In this document: positions 34,976-44,460 of the stretch, one piece after another
Layout: each line of letters starts with the position of its first letter
How positions within the stretch are numbered: position 1 is the stretch's first letter
Assembly: GCA_964249755.1 (NCBI GenBank)
Contig: CAXUDB010000002.1
Location: forward strand, 310,001-374,000
Source of the DNA: Ilyomonas sp964249755
Lineage (GTDB): Bacteria > Bacteroidota > Bacteroidia > Chitinophagales > Chitinophagaceae
DNA length: 64,000 nt
Direction: 5' to 3'
Made by a program: the position numbers and the translations under genes
Notes under the pieces: generated by a model
Database searches by the model: none
What the model saw: only the letters and a program-made list of their open reading frames with translations
What the model was told of the DNA's origin: nothing

Positions 34976-37069
34976 TCAATTGTCCTGGCATTGTATCGCT
35001 GTAATAATAACTGTGTTGAAAATATCATCCACTGTACAGCCGCGGCTTAAATCATTGATGGGTTTATTCAATCCTTGCAGCATCGGACCGATAGCCAATG
35101 CGCCTGTTTCTCTTTGCACCGCTTTATAAGTATTGTTGCCTGTGTTTAAGTCAGGAAAAATCAATACGCTTGCTTTTCCCGCTACTTCCGAATGCGGTAT
35201 CTTTTGGCTGCCCACTACAGGGTCAACTGCCGCGTCATATTGTATCGGTCCTTCTATCTTGATGTCCGGACGTTTTTCTTTTACAATTTCGGTGGCTCGT
35301 CTTACCTTTTCTACATCTTCACCTACACCCGACGTGCCCGACGAATAAGACAGCATGGCCACTCTTGGTTCGATGCCGAAACGCTGGCTGCTTTCTGCAG
35401 AGGCAATGGCAATCTCTGCTAACTGCTCTGCTGTTGGATTGGGATTCACGGCGCAATCGCCAAACACCGAAACGCGGTCCGGCAGGCACATAAAAAATAC
35501 CGATGACACGACTGAAAAACCGGGCTTTGTTTTAATAAACTGAAGCGCCGGGCGTATAGTATGTTGCGTGGTGTGCACCGCACCGGATACCATGCCATCG
35601 GCATGACCTTTATACACCATCATCGTTCCGAAGTAAGACACATCCGTCATTAAATCTCTTGCCATTTCGAGCGTTACGTTTTTACTTTTACGAAGCTCAT
35701 ACAAGGTTTGCACATAATCATCGTAACGGGCATCATAAGCCGGGTTGAGGATGTTCAGTTTTGATACATCCATATCAATCCCCAGGCGTTTTATGGCTGC
35801 TGCAATTTCACCTGTATCACCTAATATCGTCAGTTCTACAATGTCCTGCAAAAGCAATCTGGCTGCGGCTTTCAGTATTCTGTCGTCGTTGCCTTCAGGC
35901 AAAACAATGTGTTTTCTTACACTTCTTGCGCGCTTCATCAAGCTATACTGGAACATCTGTGGCGTAACAGTATCTGATTGAAAGGTCACGATCTTTTCAT
36001 CCAGCGCCTGTGTGTCAACATATCTGTTAAACAGGTTGATAGCAAGCTCTATTTTTTTCGTGTTGTCGGCAGTGATGCGTGAAGGAATAGAACCTACGAT
36101 TTTCGAGGTTTCGAAAGTGCCAGTGGCTACTGAAATGATTGGTACTACACTCGGTAAACCCTGAATCAGTTTCATAATCGGCTCTTCAGGTTGTGTATCG
36201 GCAGTAAGCACAATGCCTGCAATTTTTGGATAAGAAGCAGATGCATTTGCCTGCAAGGCGCCGATGATAATATCGCCTCTGTCGCCTGGGGTAATAATCA
36301 GTACATTCTCTTTAATGTATTTTAAGAAATGAGGCAGCTGCATAGCACCCGTGATGAAATGATCTGCCTGGTTGGATAGCAACTGTTCGCCAAACAACAG
36401 CTTCCCATTGAGGTGCTCATTAATTTCTTTCAGCGTTGGGCTAAGCAGGCTTTTATTCTGTGGGATAACTGCGAGGATAACATTATCCGACAATTGGTTG
36501 CGCAGCAACTCGCGTACATCGCTTTCCTGTTCGGCAGCTACTTTATTGATGATAATACTCAACACCTGCACTTCGCGGCTTTCAAAGTTGCGCCACACAT
36601 TTAACGCGAAGTTGACGGTCTGCGCAGTCGTTTTATTTTGACCTGAAATAACAATGATGGCAGGCGCATTCAGGTTCTTCGCAATGAGAATGTTGTATTC
36701 AAATTCAAACGCGGTGCCTTCGCCCACAAAATCGCTGCCTTCCATTACCGTGAAATCATAATTCTCTTCTAGTTTTTTGTATTGGGTGATGATGGTATTG
36801 ATGATATCCGCACCACCATCGGTTTGCAGGCGACGAAGCACTTCCTGCCGGGTAAAAGCAAAGGCGTCTTCGTAACCCACCGATAAGCCAAAATGATTCA
36901 ATACCGTCTCGATATGCACATCCTTACGTTGACTGTTATCATCGTTTATGATAGGTTTGAAATAGCCAATCTTTTTTGCCTTGCCCAGCAGCATATTAAT
37001 GAGTCCGATGGTGACAACCGATTTGCCACTGAAAGGTTCTGCCGACGCAATGAAAGCGGTTTTGGTCAT
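34976..37069 (-). CDS. pta: Phosphate acetyltransferase, long form
   Basis: Converts acetyl-CoA and phosphate to acetyl phosphate. At 697 residues it is the long type: an N-terminal P-loop, BioD-like domain (TAFIASAEPFSGKSVVTIGL), a DRTGG domain (residues ~210-320) and the C-terminal catalytic domain from FQYSLMKRARSVRKHIVLPEG, with DGMVSGAVHTT and VSVFGDCAVNPNPTAEQLAEIA. It lies 5' of ackA, as in many bacteria. It reads toward ackA. Confidence 0.97.
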   Translation of the reverse strand: MTKTAFIASAEPFSGKSVVTIGLINMLLGKAKKIGYFKPIINDDNSQRKDVHIETVLNHFGLSVGYEDAFAFTRQEVLRRLQTDGGADIINTIITQYKKLEENYDFTVMEGSDFVGEGTAFEFEYNILIAKNLNAPAIIVISGQNKTTAQTVNFALNVWRNFESREVQVLSIIINKVAAEQESDVRELLRNQLSDNVILAVIPQNKSLLSPTLKEINEHLNGKLLFGEQLLSNQADHFITGAMQLPHFLKYIKENVLIITPGDRGDIIIGALQANASASYPKIAGIVLTADTQPEEPIMKLIQGLPSVVPIISVATGTFETSKIVGSIPSRITADNTKKIELAINLFNRYVDTQALDEKIVTFQSDTVTPQMFQYSLMKRARSVRKHIVLPEGNDDRILKAAARLLLQDIVELTILGDTGEIAAAIKRLGIDMDVSKLNILNPAYDARYDDYVQTLYELRKSKNVTLEMARDLMTDVSYFGTMMVYKGHADGMVSGAVHTTQHTIRPALQFIKTKPGFSVVSSVFFMCLPDRVSVFGDCAVNPNPTAEQLAEIAIASAESSQRFGIEPRVAMLSYSSGTSGVGEDVEKVRRATEIVKEKRPDIKIEGPIQYDAAVDPVVGSQKIPHSEVAGKASVLIFPDLNTGNNTYKAVQRETGALAIGPMLQGLNKPINDLSRGCTVDDIFNTVIITAIQCQDN

Positions 37070-37216
37070 AATGCCTCTTTTGTTGCGAAAATAAGCCGGA
37101 AGGTATAAGTGGGAAGGTTAAAGGTGTAAAGGGAGCACAGGAAATGATTGGATAAATCATACGCTATCAAAATGGTTGACCAACAGGCTTTTACGTACCT
37201 GAGCAAACAGCAGCCC

Positions 37217-37240
37217 TATCTTTGGTGTGCTTTATGTTTG
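37217..37240 (+). promoter_or_regulatory. Candidate promoter of the DUF937-like gene
   Basis: Two overlapping matches to the -7 box TAnnTTTG are present: TATCTTTG (37217-37224) and TATGTTTG (37233-37240). Neither has a clear TTG at -33. Either would start transcription within 40 bp of the gene. Confidence 0.5.
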
Positions 37241-37269
37241 TACATCATTTTAATTAAAAACTGTACGCC

Positions 37270-37713
37270 ATGTTCGATCAGATTTTAGATTTAGTAAAGG
37301 AGCATTTGGGAAACAACCCGCAGGTTGCCAATGCCATACCACCCGATCAGGCAGACGCCGTTCATAAAGAAGTAGCGACCCATATTAATGATGGTTTAAA
37401 GAATGCAACCGCTACACAAGGCGGCATAGGTGGGCTGCTTTCTCAGCTCACAGGTAGTTTATCTTCCGGCAATCCGGTTACCGGTGCTATTGAAGGCGGT
37501 TTGGTAGGCAGCTTAGGCAGCCGCTTTGGTTTATCGCCAATGGTTACAGGTGCTATTGCGGCAGCATTGCCGGGCATCCTGAAAAAGTTTGCCAACAAAG
37601 CCAACGACCCGAATGATAACAGCATTACGATGGATAACCTTACCAATTCGTTTGGTGGCGGAGGCGGAGGTGGTCTGGGCAACCTCGGCAATATGTTTGG
37701 TTTAGGTAAATAA
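37270..37713 (+). CDS. DUF937-like glycine-rich protein
   Basis: A 147-residue protein: an N-terminal helical segment (MFDQILDLVKEHLGNNPQVA), a middle part with repeated G/A/L motifs (GLLSQLTGSLSSGNPVTGAI, then FGLSPMVTGAIAAALPGIL), and a glycine-rich tail with seven consecutive glycines. This resembles DUF937 proteins, whose function is not known. It has its own promoter candidate and terminator. Confidence 0.65.
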   Translation: MFDQILDLVKEHLGNNPQVANAIPPDQADAVHKEVATHINDGLKNATATQGGIGGLLSQLTGSLSSGNPVTGAIEGGLVGSLGSRFGLSPMVTGAIAAALPGILKKFANKANDPNDNSITMDNLTNSFGGGGGGGLGNLGNMFGLGK

Positions 37714-37725
37714 GATTTATTAAAT

Positions 37726-37766
37726 AAAAAGTTCCGCGTTTCTTCTGAAAACTGCGGAACTTTTTT
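37726..37766. terminator. Bidirectional terminator
   Basis: AAAAAGTTCCGC (37726-37737) pairs with GCGGAACTTTTTT (from 37754) around a 16-nt loop, with A- and T-runs on both sides. It lies between convergent genes (DUF937-like and an alpha/beta hydrolase). Confidence 0.88.
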
Positions 37767-37786
37767 ATTAATGAGGTTAAACCAAT

Positions 37787-38608
37787 TTACTTTTCTTCCT
37801 TTTTAACAATGACAGCTACTTCTTTCAGCAGCAACGGAAAAGCAGGCTCTGGCATACCCACATGATCGAAGCCTTGCAGTTCATACAATGTCGTTTGTTT
37901 ATGTCCCGTTAGTTTCATCATTCTGGCTAAGTAGGCGTTCTCTTCATACCTTCCCAATAACTCTAACTCCCTATCGCCGGTTATCAAAAGCATCGGCGGC
38001 GCATCGGCACGAACATGATAGAGAGGTGAATACTCATCAATCAAAGGCTGTGTGTCTTTCATGCCTCTTTCGGCCCGTATGGCAAAATGTGTTATTGCCT
38101 GTCCACTGAAAGGAACGAGGGCGGCTATGCGATTTGCGTCTATGTTATACTTAGCCAGATATTTCTTATCAAGCGTAATCATCATACCCAAATAACCACC
38201 TGCCGAATGACCGGAAACAAAAATAAGTTTATCGCTTCCGCCATAACTGCCGATGTGTTGGAACACCCAAGCCACGGCAGCCGCCGCATCTTCTATATAA
38301 GCTGGCGCTTTCACTTTGGGTGACAAGCGATATTCAATACCTGCAACTGCGTAACCTTTATCCAGTAAAGCTTTCGGGATTTCCTTTGTGCCGCCCGTTA
38401 ATCCGCCGCCATGAAACCAAACGATAGTTGCAAAGTTTTTAGCTCCCTTCGGGTAATAAAAATCGAGCGTGCATTGCGTGTTGACATAACTGTCTTTCCG
38501 GTTGATGGAATCAGCATAGTAATGAATGTTGGTTTCGGTAGCGTATTGTTGCTGCGCTTGTACTGTTGCAGCAGCGACTATTAACAAGATGACAAAAAGA
38601 TGTTTCAT
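37787..38608 (-). CDS. Secreted alpha/beta hydrolase (esterase/lipase-like)
   Basis: A 273-residue exported hydrolase (MKHLFVILLIVAAATVQAQQ). WFHGGGLTGG is the oxyanion-hole motif of HSL/BD-FAE-type esterases, FVSGHSAGGYLGMM holds the nucleophile, LLITGDRELE the acid and FDHVGMPE the histidine. This is the BD-FAE/ lipase_3-like branch; likely substrates are acyl or acetyl esters of carbohydrates. No operon partner. Confidence 0.88.
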   Translation of the reverse strand: MKHLFVILLIVAAATVQAQQQYATETNIHYYADSINRKDSYVNTQCTLDFYYPKGAKNFATIVWFHGGGLTGGTKEIPKALLDKGYAVAGIEYRLSPKVKAPAYIEDAAAAVAWVFQHIGSYGGSDKLIFVSGHSAGGYLGMMITLDKKYLAKYNIDANRIAALVPFSGQAITHFAIRAERGMKDTQPLIDEYSPLYHVRADAPPMLLITGDRELELLGRYEENAYLARMMKLTGHKQTTLYELQGFDHVGMPEPAFPLLLKEVAVIVKKEEK

Positions 38609-38785
38609 TTGTATTTTTATTTTAAACGATAAACCGCAGCTTCATAAGGTCGCAAAGTATTACCTTTTGAGGCTGTGCCATAATTACCCAGCAATTACGT
38701 TGCGCCTTTCATATCAACACCGGTATTAAATAGTAAAATAGCAGTAGGTTGATGAAGGAACAAAGAGTAATTCTGTTGAATGAAT

Positions 38786-39400
38786 TTATAAATACTGCTT
38801 TAACTCTTTATAATGCGTTATTCTCGGTAACGATGTTTCATCCGGGTAGATATTTAGTTTATCATACAACACGGCATCAATGCCCAAATCTCTCGCAGCT
38901 TGTATTTCAGAATACAAATCGTCTCCAATCACCAGCACTTCTTCATTGATATAATGATGGCGATTGACAATATCCGCAAATACATTCTTCTTCGTGTTAT
39001 TGGCAATGTCTACGATATGTATTTCTTTAAAGTCACCTTCTATATTCAGGTTGCGGATTTTGCTCCATTGAAGCAATTGAAAGCCACTGGTCACAAGGTA
39101 TTTATCGAGTGTCAATTCTTTTGTTTTGTCATAATCGGGGAACGGGTTCAATGGCTTGTCATACGTTAAGGTTTGCAAATGCGCAATGCCTTGCTGCGTA
39201 AGGCTTTCACTAAAGCCGTGCATGGTTGCCAGAACCTGAAACGGCTTCCGCATCATGTCGTTTCTGATGGCGGTTATATGGCTTTGATGTTCGCCGCTTT
39301 GTTCTATGAAATGGAGCAGCGAAGCGAACATATCATCTATCACCGGCGGCGCTGCATAGATGGTATTGTCGAGATCGAAAATGATTGCTTTTTTAGTCAT
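38786..39400 (-). CDS. HAD-superfamily hydrolase
   Basis: A 204-residue HAD phosphatase: motif I IIFDLDNTIYAAP (nucleophile and acid aspartates), motif II around VTSGF and motif IV VIGDDLYSEIQAARDLGIDA. The Ser/Thr-type cap is short. It resembles the pyrimidine 5'-nucleotidase-like and phosphoglycolate phosphatase-like HAD proteins, but the substrate is unclear. Cytoplasmic; it reads away from the TolB-like gene upstream by 65 bp. Confidence 0.87.
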   Translation of the reverse strand: MTKKAIIFDLDNTIYAAPPVIDDMFASLLHFIEQSGEHQSHITAIRNDMMRKPFQVLATMHGFSESLTQQGIAHLQTLTYDKPLNPFPDYDKTKELTLDKYLVTSGFQLLQWSKIRNLNIEGDFKEIHIVDIANNTKKNVFADIVNRHHYINEEVLVIGDDLYSEIQAARDLGIDAVLYDKLNIYPDETSLPRITHYKELKQYL

Positions 39401-39465
39401 TAATTAGTAAGTGCGAAGTGTTCAATTTGTTTTAATTCTGATAAAGCAGTTTGTATACTTAACCC

Positions 39466-40986
39466 TTACTGTCCACTCATATCAGTATTACTTATAAATG
39501 CCAGCTTCTTGCTGTCGGGCGACCAGGAAGGTGTATTCATGCTGCCCTGCCCTCCATATACATAAGCCAGCACTTTCGACGTGCCGCCATCTATCGGCAT
39601 CATGCGAATATAAACATGCTTGTAAGGCGGGTGACTTCCGGCGTCCACTTCTTCTTTCAGAAAGGAAATGAACGCAATCCATTTTCCGTCGGGTGAGATG
39701 TGCGCAAACCAGTTATTAAACTCATCGTTGGTTACCTGCTCTGGGGAGCTTCCATCCGGCTTCATGCGCCAGATTTGCATAGAACCGGAACGTACAGAAT
39801 TGAAATAAATATACTTGCCATCCGGCGTATATTCAGGTCCGTCATCAAGCCCTTCAGTGTTGGTGAGTCTTACTTCTTCACCTCCTTCTACCGGCACTTT
39901 GTAAACATCATAATTGCCGTTTCTTTCGCCGCAAAACACCAGCGATTTTGCATCTGGCGACCAGCCATGTAAATAAGAAGGACCTTTCGGCGTAACCAGC
40001 TTTGGCTTGCCTCCCTGTACCGATACCGTATAGATTACAGAACCGCCCCGTTCCTTTTCGTTATTGCTCAATGCCATCATCTTGCCATCAAAAGAAAGTA
40101 CATGATCATTGTTGTTATGAACAACGCTTCCGGTGTTGATAATTGCAGGCTTGTTAGTAGCTAAGTCATAGTTATACATGATGCCTTTGTAATCGTTGTA
40201 GATAAGGCTCTTTCCATCCGGCGTCCAGTTAGGCGCCTGTATAGAATAAGGTACACGATATATGACTCTGCGCTTGCCCGAAGCCACCTCAAGTATCTCT
40301 AAATTACTGCCCAATGTCATCTGCGTGGAATTGTTCGATACACCTTTGTAAGGTACGGTAACACTTACCTGGCTGAATACGCCGGTTTCTGTAACATCGG
40401 GGTTGTGAGAACCTACGAACAAGCCCACATAAACGCTATTGCCAAGCGTAATATCAGTAACGGAATCTACCACAAAAGGCTGCCCGTATACGGCGGCCCG
40501 CATGATATAAGTGTTGCCTTTTCTTTCTAATTGAATGATGTTGGCTTTCGTGAGTTTTAAACGTTGCTCTTCCGTTGATGCGCCTGTGGTTTTTCGATAT
40601 TGCAATGAGGTCAATCCATCGCCATGCACCACCGCATTAACATGTGCCGAATTGCTGTCTAATGTAGCACGAACCATCCAGCCAACCTTTCGGTGATAAT
40701 CTACCCAATTCCCTAAAAATTCGGCTTTCGTATAAAGAATGAAATCGCCTGTCATCTTCTTCCACACATACTGGAATTCATCATGATCGAACCAGACATT
40801 ATAGCCTGCACCGGAAATGATATATTGACCGGTTGAAGGAATATAACTCGCTGAACCGGGTTGAATGGGTTTACCAACATCGGTATGCCCGCTGAAGATG
40901 CCAAGATCATTTTTTTGGGCAGATAGAGTCACAGGAACGATAAACAAAAGAAGCACGGAAACAACAAGACGTAATAATAGTTTCAT
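39466..40986 (-). CDS. Secreted TolB-like beta-propeller protein
   Basis: A 506-residue exported protein (MKLLLRLVVSVLLLFIVPVTLSAQ). Residues ~30-215 look like a concanavalin/LamG-type domain of the DUF1349 kind (YVWKKMTGDFILYTKAEFLG, then VGWMVRATLDSNSAHVNAVV). The rest has PD40 propeller repeats: APNWTPDGKSLIYND, HGWSPDAKSLVFCG, PEYTPDGKYIYFNS, AHISPDGKWIAFIS and PSWSPDSKKLAFIS. Such proteins bind polymers or partner proteins in the periplasm; no enzymatic motif is visible. Confidence 0.88.
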   Translation of the reverse strand: MKLLLRLVVSVLLLFIVPVTLSAQKNDLGIFSGHTDVGKPIQPGSASYIPSTGQYIISGAGYNVWFDHDEFQYVWKKMTGDFILYTKAEFLGNWVDYHRKVGWMVRATLDSNSAHVNAVVHGDGLTSLQYRKTTGASTEEQRLKLTKANIIQLERKGNTYIMRAAVYGQPFVVDSVTDITLGNSVYVGLFVGSHNPDVTETGVFSQVSVTVPYKGVSNNSTQMTLGSNLEILEVASGKRRVIYRVPYSIQAPNWTPDGKSLIYNDYKGIMYNYDLATNKPAIINTGSVVHNNNDHVLSFDGKMMALSNNEKERGGSVIYTVSVQGGKPKLVTPKGPSYLHGWSPDAKSLVFCGERNGNYDVYKVPVEGGEEVRLTNTEGLDDGPEYTPDGKYIYFNSVRSGSMQIWRMKPDGSSPEQVTNDEFNNWFAHISPDGKWIAFISFLKEEVDAGSHPPYKHVYIRMMPIDGGTSKVLAYVYGGQGSMNTPSWSPDSKKLAFISNTDMSGQ

Positions 40987-41342
40987 ATAGCAATAGCTGT
41001 TTTAAAAACTGTGATCATATGGATAGGAGCAATCTTGCAGAGGTGAAATTAAGGACAAACAGGAATACTCTAGCATCGGGTTTTATTTGTATTCAGGTTA
41101 GTAAAAATACTATCAGGCATTCGTAAATGGTTGATGTGAGAATGCGGTAGGGAAAAGAGAGTGATATATAATTTGATTGATGATAATGAGAGGGAAGACT
41201 AAAGGAGAATAAAATTTTTAATGCGGAAAAAAGTTGTGAAAATGTTTTTATTATGAGATTAAGTCGGCTGCTCTCATAGTAGCAATGCAGCCTTTTCTCT
41301 TTTCAGCAATATTTTATACAGGCACATATTGTTATCTTATAA
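40987..41342. other. Intergenic region 5' of the TolB-like gene
   Basis: About 356 bp, AT-rich, with no convincing gene. It should carry the promoter of the TolB-like gene; no clear TAnnTTTG box was found on the minus strand. Confidence 0.4.
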
Positions 41343-41381
41343 AGAAAGAACAGTACTTTCAAAACAACTACTGTTCTTTCT
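41343..41381 (-). terminator. Second hairpin downstream of the PhyH-like gene
   Basis: AGAAAGAACAGTA (41343-41355) and TACTGTTCTTTCT (41369-41381) pair perfectly over 13 bp around a 13-nt loop. On the minus strand it ends in TTTCTTTAT, so it may back up the repeat-derived hairpin at 41395-41445. Confidence 0.6.
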
Positions 41382-41394
41382 ATTAAACATCATT

Positions 41395-41445
41395 AAAAAA
41401 GTGAGTGATGAGTAAAGAATATTCACGACTCACCACTCACTTTTT
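41395..41445 (-). terminator. Repeat-derived terminator of the PhyH-like gene
   Basis: On the minus strand AAAAAGTGAGTGGTGAGT pairs with ACTCATCACTCACTTTTTT around a short loop, with one G-T mismatch, and ends in a T-run. It starts 14 bp after the stop codon. It belongs to the same word-repeat family as 1996-2049 and 15586-15639. Confidence 0.75.
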
Positions 41446-41458
41446 GCGATGGCTTCTT

Positions 41459-42442
41459 TTATTTGTTCCAGCTATCCAGCCCTAATAATTTTCTGCCTAA
41501 CGGCGATAGTTCTGCCGTTTCATATTTGGTTTGTTCCCAACCACGAGGGTCGCCGGGAAACGCATAGCCTTCCGGTGCTCTTCTTTCCTTCCACGATGAA
41601 ATCCGCCACTGGCGAAGCTCTTCATTGTCTTCTTCGGCAGGCATCATTGAAATATATTGCGCCATGCGCACTTTATTATCGCTGTTGTTAGCTCTAATGC
41701 CATGCGGTTCGGTACTGTTGAAAATAAGTAGGTCGCCGGCTTCCATTGGTACTTTCACAACCTCAAAACCAGATACATCGGGCTTGAAATGGTTGCGGTC
41801 TTCGGGCTGCGTCAGCTTCCAGGTATCATACGTCCGGTATAGTTCCGGCACGCACTGAAAGCCGCCCATGTTTTCGTCTGTTTGATCGGCTAACGCCAGC
41901 ACGCCCTGCACATTTTGTGGTCTGGTCTCGGGGTCATAATCCCAATGGATAAAGCCTTTGTATTCGTAGCCGGGACGGATGGGAAGATTGAGGTTTGCAC
42001 GGTCAATGGTTACCCATAATTTTTCTGTTCCCCAGATGTCGGTAAATGCTTGGTGAACCTTTGGATATTGGCGGTTATCCCACAGGTATTGATGGTTGTA
42101 CACTTCCACCATACCGGTGTTGGTCAGCTCTTTCATCTTCATCTCGGCACGTGGTGGTGCATACCAGGTTTCGGGATCGTTTGGGTCTTTCTCTTCAAAC
42201 TCCCAAAGAAAGTTTGCCAGTCTTTCTGCCTGTTCTTTTGGTACAGCATTTTTGATAACAATATAGCCGTTCTCTATCCAGAATGTCCAGTCTTCTTCGG
42301 TTAATAATTGCAACGGTTTCCCATTGCTTCGGTCGTTAAGTTTCACTTTGCTGCTCTTGGCAGTAGAAGGGTTGCCGGGAATGTCTTTGTGAGCGTTGCC
42401 CGTTGTTGGCGCCATTGTGGCTGCCATTGTTCCGGTTTCCAT
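41459..42442 (-). CDS. Phytanoyl-CoA dioxygenase (PhyH)-family protein
   Basis: A 327-residue Fe(II)/2-oxoglutarate-dependent oxygenase-like protein. HWDYDPETRPQNVQG gives the HxD iron ligands, FNSTEPHGIRANNSDNKVRM the distal histidine and the arginine for 2-oxoglutarate. The first ~45 residues (METGTMAATMAPTTG...) are a variable low-complexity start. The family hydroxylates many small molecules, so the substrate is open. It is divergent from an AraC regulator of the deoxy-sugar cluster with an inverted repeat between them, which suggests joint control. Confidence 0.88.
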   Translation of the reverse strand: METGTMAATMAPTTGNAHKDIPGNPSTAKSSKVKLNDRSNGKPLQLLTEEDWTFWIENGYIVIKNAVPKEQAERLANFLWEFEEKDPNDPETWYAPPRAEMKMKELTNTGMVEVYNHQYLWDNRQYPKVHQAFTDIWGTEKLWVTIDRANLNLPIRPGYEYKGFIHWDYDPETRPQNVQGVLALADQTDENMGGFQCVPELYRTYDTWKLTQPEDRNHFKPDVSGFEVVKVPMEAGDLLIFNSTEPHGIRANNSDNKVRMAQYISMMPAEEDNEELRQWRISSWKERRAPEGYAFPGDPRGWEQTKYETAELSPLGRKLLGLDSWNK

Positions 42443-42574
42443 ACAATAATTTTTTTGTTTGATTTAATAACGCAAAAATCAGATTTTGCTATCCCGTAGT
42501 TGTTATCTTCAATGACTATTATTTGCTCCCTATTGACATCTTTTATTGATTTTGATGAAATAAAATAGCTTTAT

Positions 42575-42613
42575 AGGAAACTAACATACTTAAATTGATT
42601 TACATAGTTTCCT
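42575..42613. promoter_or_regulatory. Perfect inverted repeat between the PhyH-like and AraC genes
   Basis: AGGAAACTA (42575-42583) and TAGTTTCCT (42605-42613) form a 9-bp inverted repeat with 21 bp between. It lies 26 bp upstream of the araC-like ATG and 133 bp from the PhyH-like ATG. Position and symmetry suggest a regulator site, probably for the adjacent AraC protein. Confidence 0.5.
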
Positions 42614-42638
42614 GTTCAAGATGTAGAATTTGTTTGCC

Positions 42639-43478
42639 ATGAAGATTCAAAAAGAAATAGTACTGCCCGATCCGGGACAATCCTTCAAGCTGTTTACGCC
42701 CAGTTTGCGCCGCACGTTTTACTGGCATTATCATCCCGAATACGAACTGGTATATGTAGAAGCCACTACCGGCATCCGTCATGTAGGACAGCATATATCT
42801 TCCTTTATGGACAGTGACCTTGTACTAATCGGACCTAATATTCCGCACCTGAATTTTGATTATGGTTTGCAAACAGAGTACAAGCAAATTGTGGTACAAC
42901 TGAAAGAAAATTTTATGGGCGATGCCTTGGCGGAAGCGCCAGAGTTGGAAGCCATTCGAAAGTTGTTTGACAAGGCCTATTTGGGACTTTCGTTCCGAGG
43001 CAAAACAAAAAAGAAAGTGGCTGAGAAACTGCGGCACATGAAAAGTCTGGCTCCTTTTCAGCAGTTGCTTTGTTTGCTTGAAATCTTTCAGATCCTGGCA
43101 ACTTCAAAAGAGGTAACTAAGCTGAACGAACAGGACACAAGCGTTAAACTTTTTATGAACGATAAGATACGCATGGGTTCAGTCTATAAATATATTCATG
43201 CGAATTACAACGAAACACCAGATGTGAACAAAGTGGCGGCCAGTGTGCATTTGAGCACGGCTGCTTTTTGCCGTTATTTTAAAAAGCAAACGAAGATGAC
43301 GTTTACAGATTTCGTGAATCAATATCGTATCACACAAGCAAAAACCTTGCTCCTACAGGATAAAACGGTATCGGAAGTGTGTTACGAAGTAGGCTTCGAT
43401 AGTCTTTCTTATTTTAATAAATTATTTAAAAAGATTGCCGGAGAAAATCCATCTGTGTTTAAGAAAAGATATGCATGA
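42639..43478 (+). CDS. AraC-family regulator of the deoxy-sugar cluster
   Basis: A 279-residue regulator from ATG at 42639 (MKIQKEIVLPDPGQSFK). The N-terminal cupin domain contains HYHPEYELVYVEATTGIRHVG, expected to sense a ligand. The C-terminal pair of helix-turn-helix motifs is seen in YKYIHANYNETPDVNKVAA, FCRYFKKQTKMTFTDFVNQY and VCYEVGFDSLSYFNKLFKKI. It opens the operon-like run of FAH, mutarotase and SDR genes and is divergent from the PhyH-like gene, so it is the likely activator. Confidence 0.92.
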   Translation: MKIQKEIVLPDPGQSFKLFTPSLRRTFYWHYHPEYELVYVEATTGIRHVGQHISSFMDSDLVLIGPNIPHLNFDYGLQTEYKQIVVQLKENFMGDALAEAPELEAIRKLFDKAYLGLSFRGKTKKKVAEKLRHMKSLAPFQQLLCLLEIFQILATSKEVTKLNEQDTSVKLFMNDKIRMGSVYKYIHANYNETPDVNKVAASVHLSTAAFCRYFKKQTKMTFTDFVNQYRITQAKTLLLQDKTVSEVCYEVGFDSLSYFNKLFKKIAGENPSVFKKRYA

Positions 43479-43596
43479 GTTATAGATTTATAGCCGGACA
43501 ATGACAAGTTTTAATAAAGATAACAGACGATAACAGCTTGGAATGATGTTTTCATATTAAACCACTTACTCTATTTTTACCTCATTAAACACTGCC

Positions 43597-44457
43597 ATGA
43601 AACTCATTCGTTTTGGAGACAAAGACAAAGAAAAGCCAGGTATCCACACAAAGAATAACCGGCGATTAGATGTATCGCTTTTTGGCGAAGAATATACCGA
43701 AGATTTTTTCGCCAGCGATGGCATCAACCGGTTGCAGCAATGGTTGCAGGAACACGAAAGAGAATGTCCCGAAGTGAACGAAGCCACAAGGCTGGGATGC
43801 CCACTGGCAAAGCCTTCCAAGATCATCTGCATCGGCTTAAATTATTCCGATCATGCCGAGGAAAGCAATATGACACTACCCACAGAACCGATTTTGTTCT
43901 TCAAATCCACCACAGCCGTTGTTGGGCCAAATGATGATTTAATCATCCCTAAAAACAGCACAAAAACAGACTGGGAAGTAGAGCTTGCGATTGTGATAAA
44001 AAAGAAAGCAACCTATATAGAAGAAAGCGAAGCGAATGAGTATATCGCAGGCTATGTATTGCATAATGATTACAGCGAGCGGCATTTTCAATTAGAGCGC
44101 GGCGGGCAATGGGTGAAAGGAAAAAGCTGTGACACCTTTGCGCCGGTGGGTCCATGGATCGCCACACCGGAAGAACTGGGAGATGTCAATAACCTGCGTT
44201 TATGGCTTACGGTGAATGGGGAAACAAAACAGGACGGCAACACAAAAACGATGATCTTCAAACCGCCTTTTCTGGTCTCTTATATAAGTCAGTTTATGAC
44301 CTTGCTGCCCGGCGATATCATTACCACCGGCACGCCTGCAGGCGTAGCATTAGGTATGAAGCCTGAACCAGTTTATTTAAAACCCGGTGATGTGATTGAA
44401 TTAGGTATTGATGGATTAGGTTCATCAAAGCAAGTGGCGAAAGCATGGAGCAAATAA
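43597..44457 (+). CDS. FAH-family hydrolase, probably 2,4-diketo-3-deoxy-L-fuconate hydrolase
   Basis: A 286-residue fumarylacetoacetate hydrolase-fold protein: KIICIGLNYSDHAEES, EPILFFKSTTAVVGPND, TDWEVELAIVI (metal-binding acids), GKSCDTFAPVGPW and IITTGTPAGVALG. In the oxidative L-fucose pathway a member of this family cleaves 2,4-diketo-3-deoxy-L-fuconate to pyruvate and L-lactate; its place next to a mutarotase and SDR makes that role likely, but other beta-diketo acids are possible. 118 bp after the araC-like gene. Confidence 0.88.
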   Translation: MKLIRFGDKDKEKPGIHTKNNRRLDVSLFGEEYTEDFFASDGINRLQQWLQEHERECPEVNEATRLGCPLAKPSKIICIGLNYSDHAEESNMTLPTEPILFFKSTTAVVGPNDDLIIPKNSTKTDWEVELAIVIKKKATYIEESEANEYIAGYVLHNDYSERHFQLERGGQWVKGKSCDTFAPVGPWIATPEELGDVNNLRLWLTVNGETKQDGNTKTMIFKPPFLVSYISQFMTLLPGDIITTGTPAGVALGMKPEPVYLKPGDVIELGIDGLGSSKQVAKAWSK

Positions 44458-44460
44458 AGG

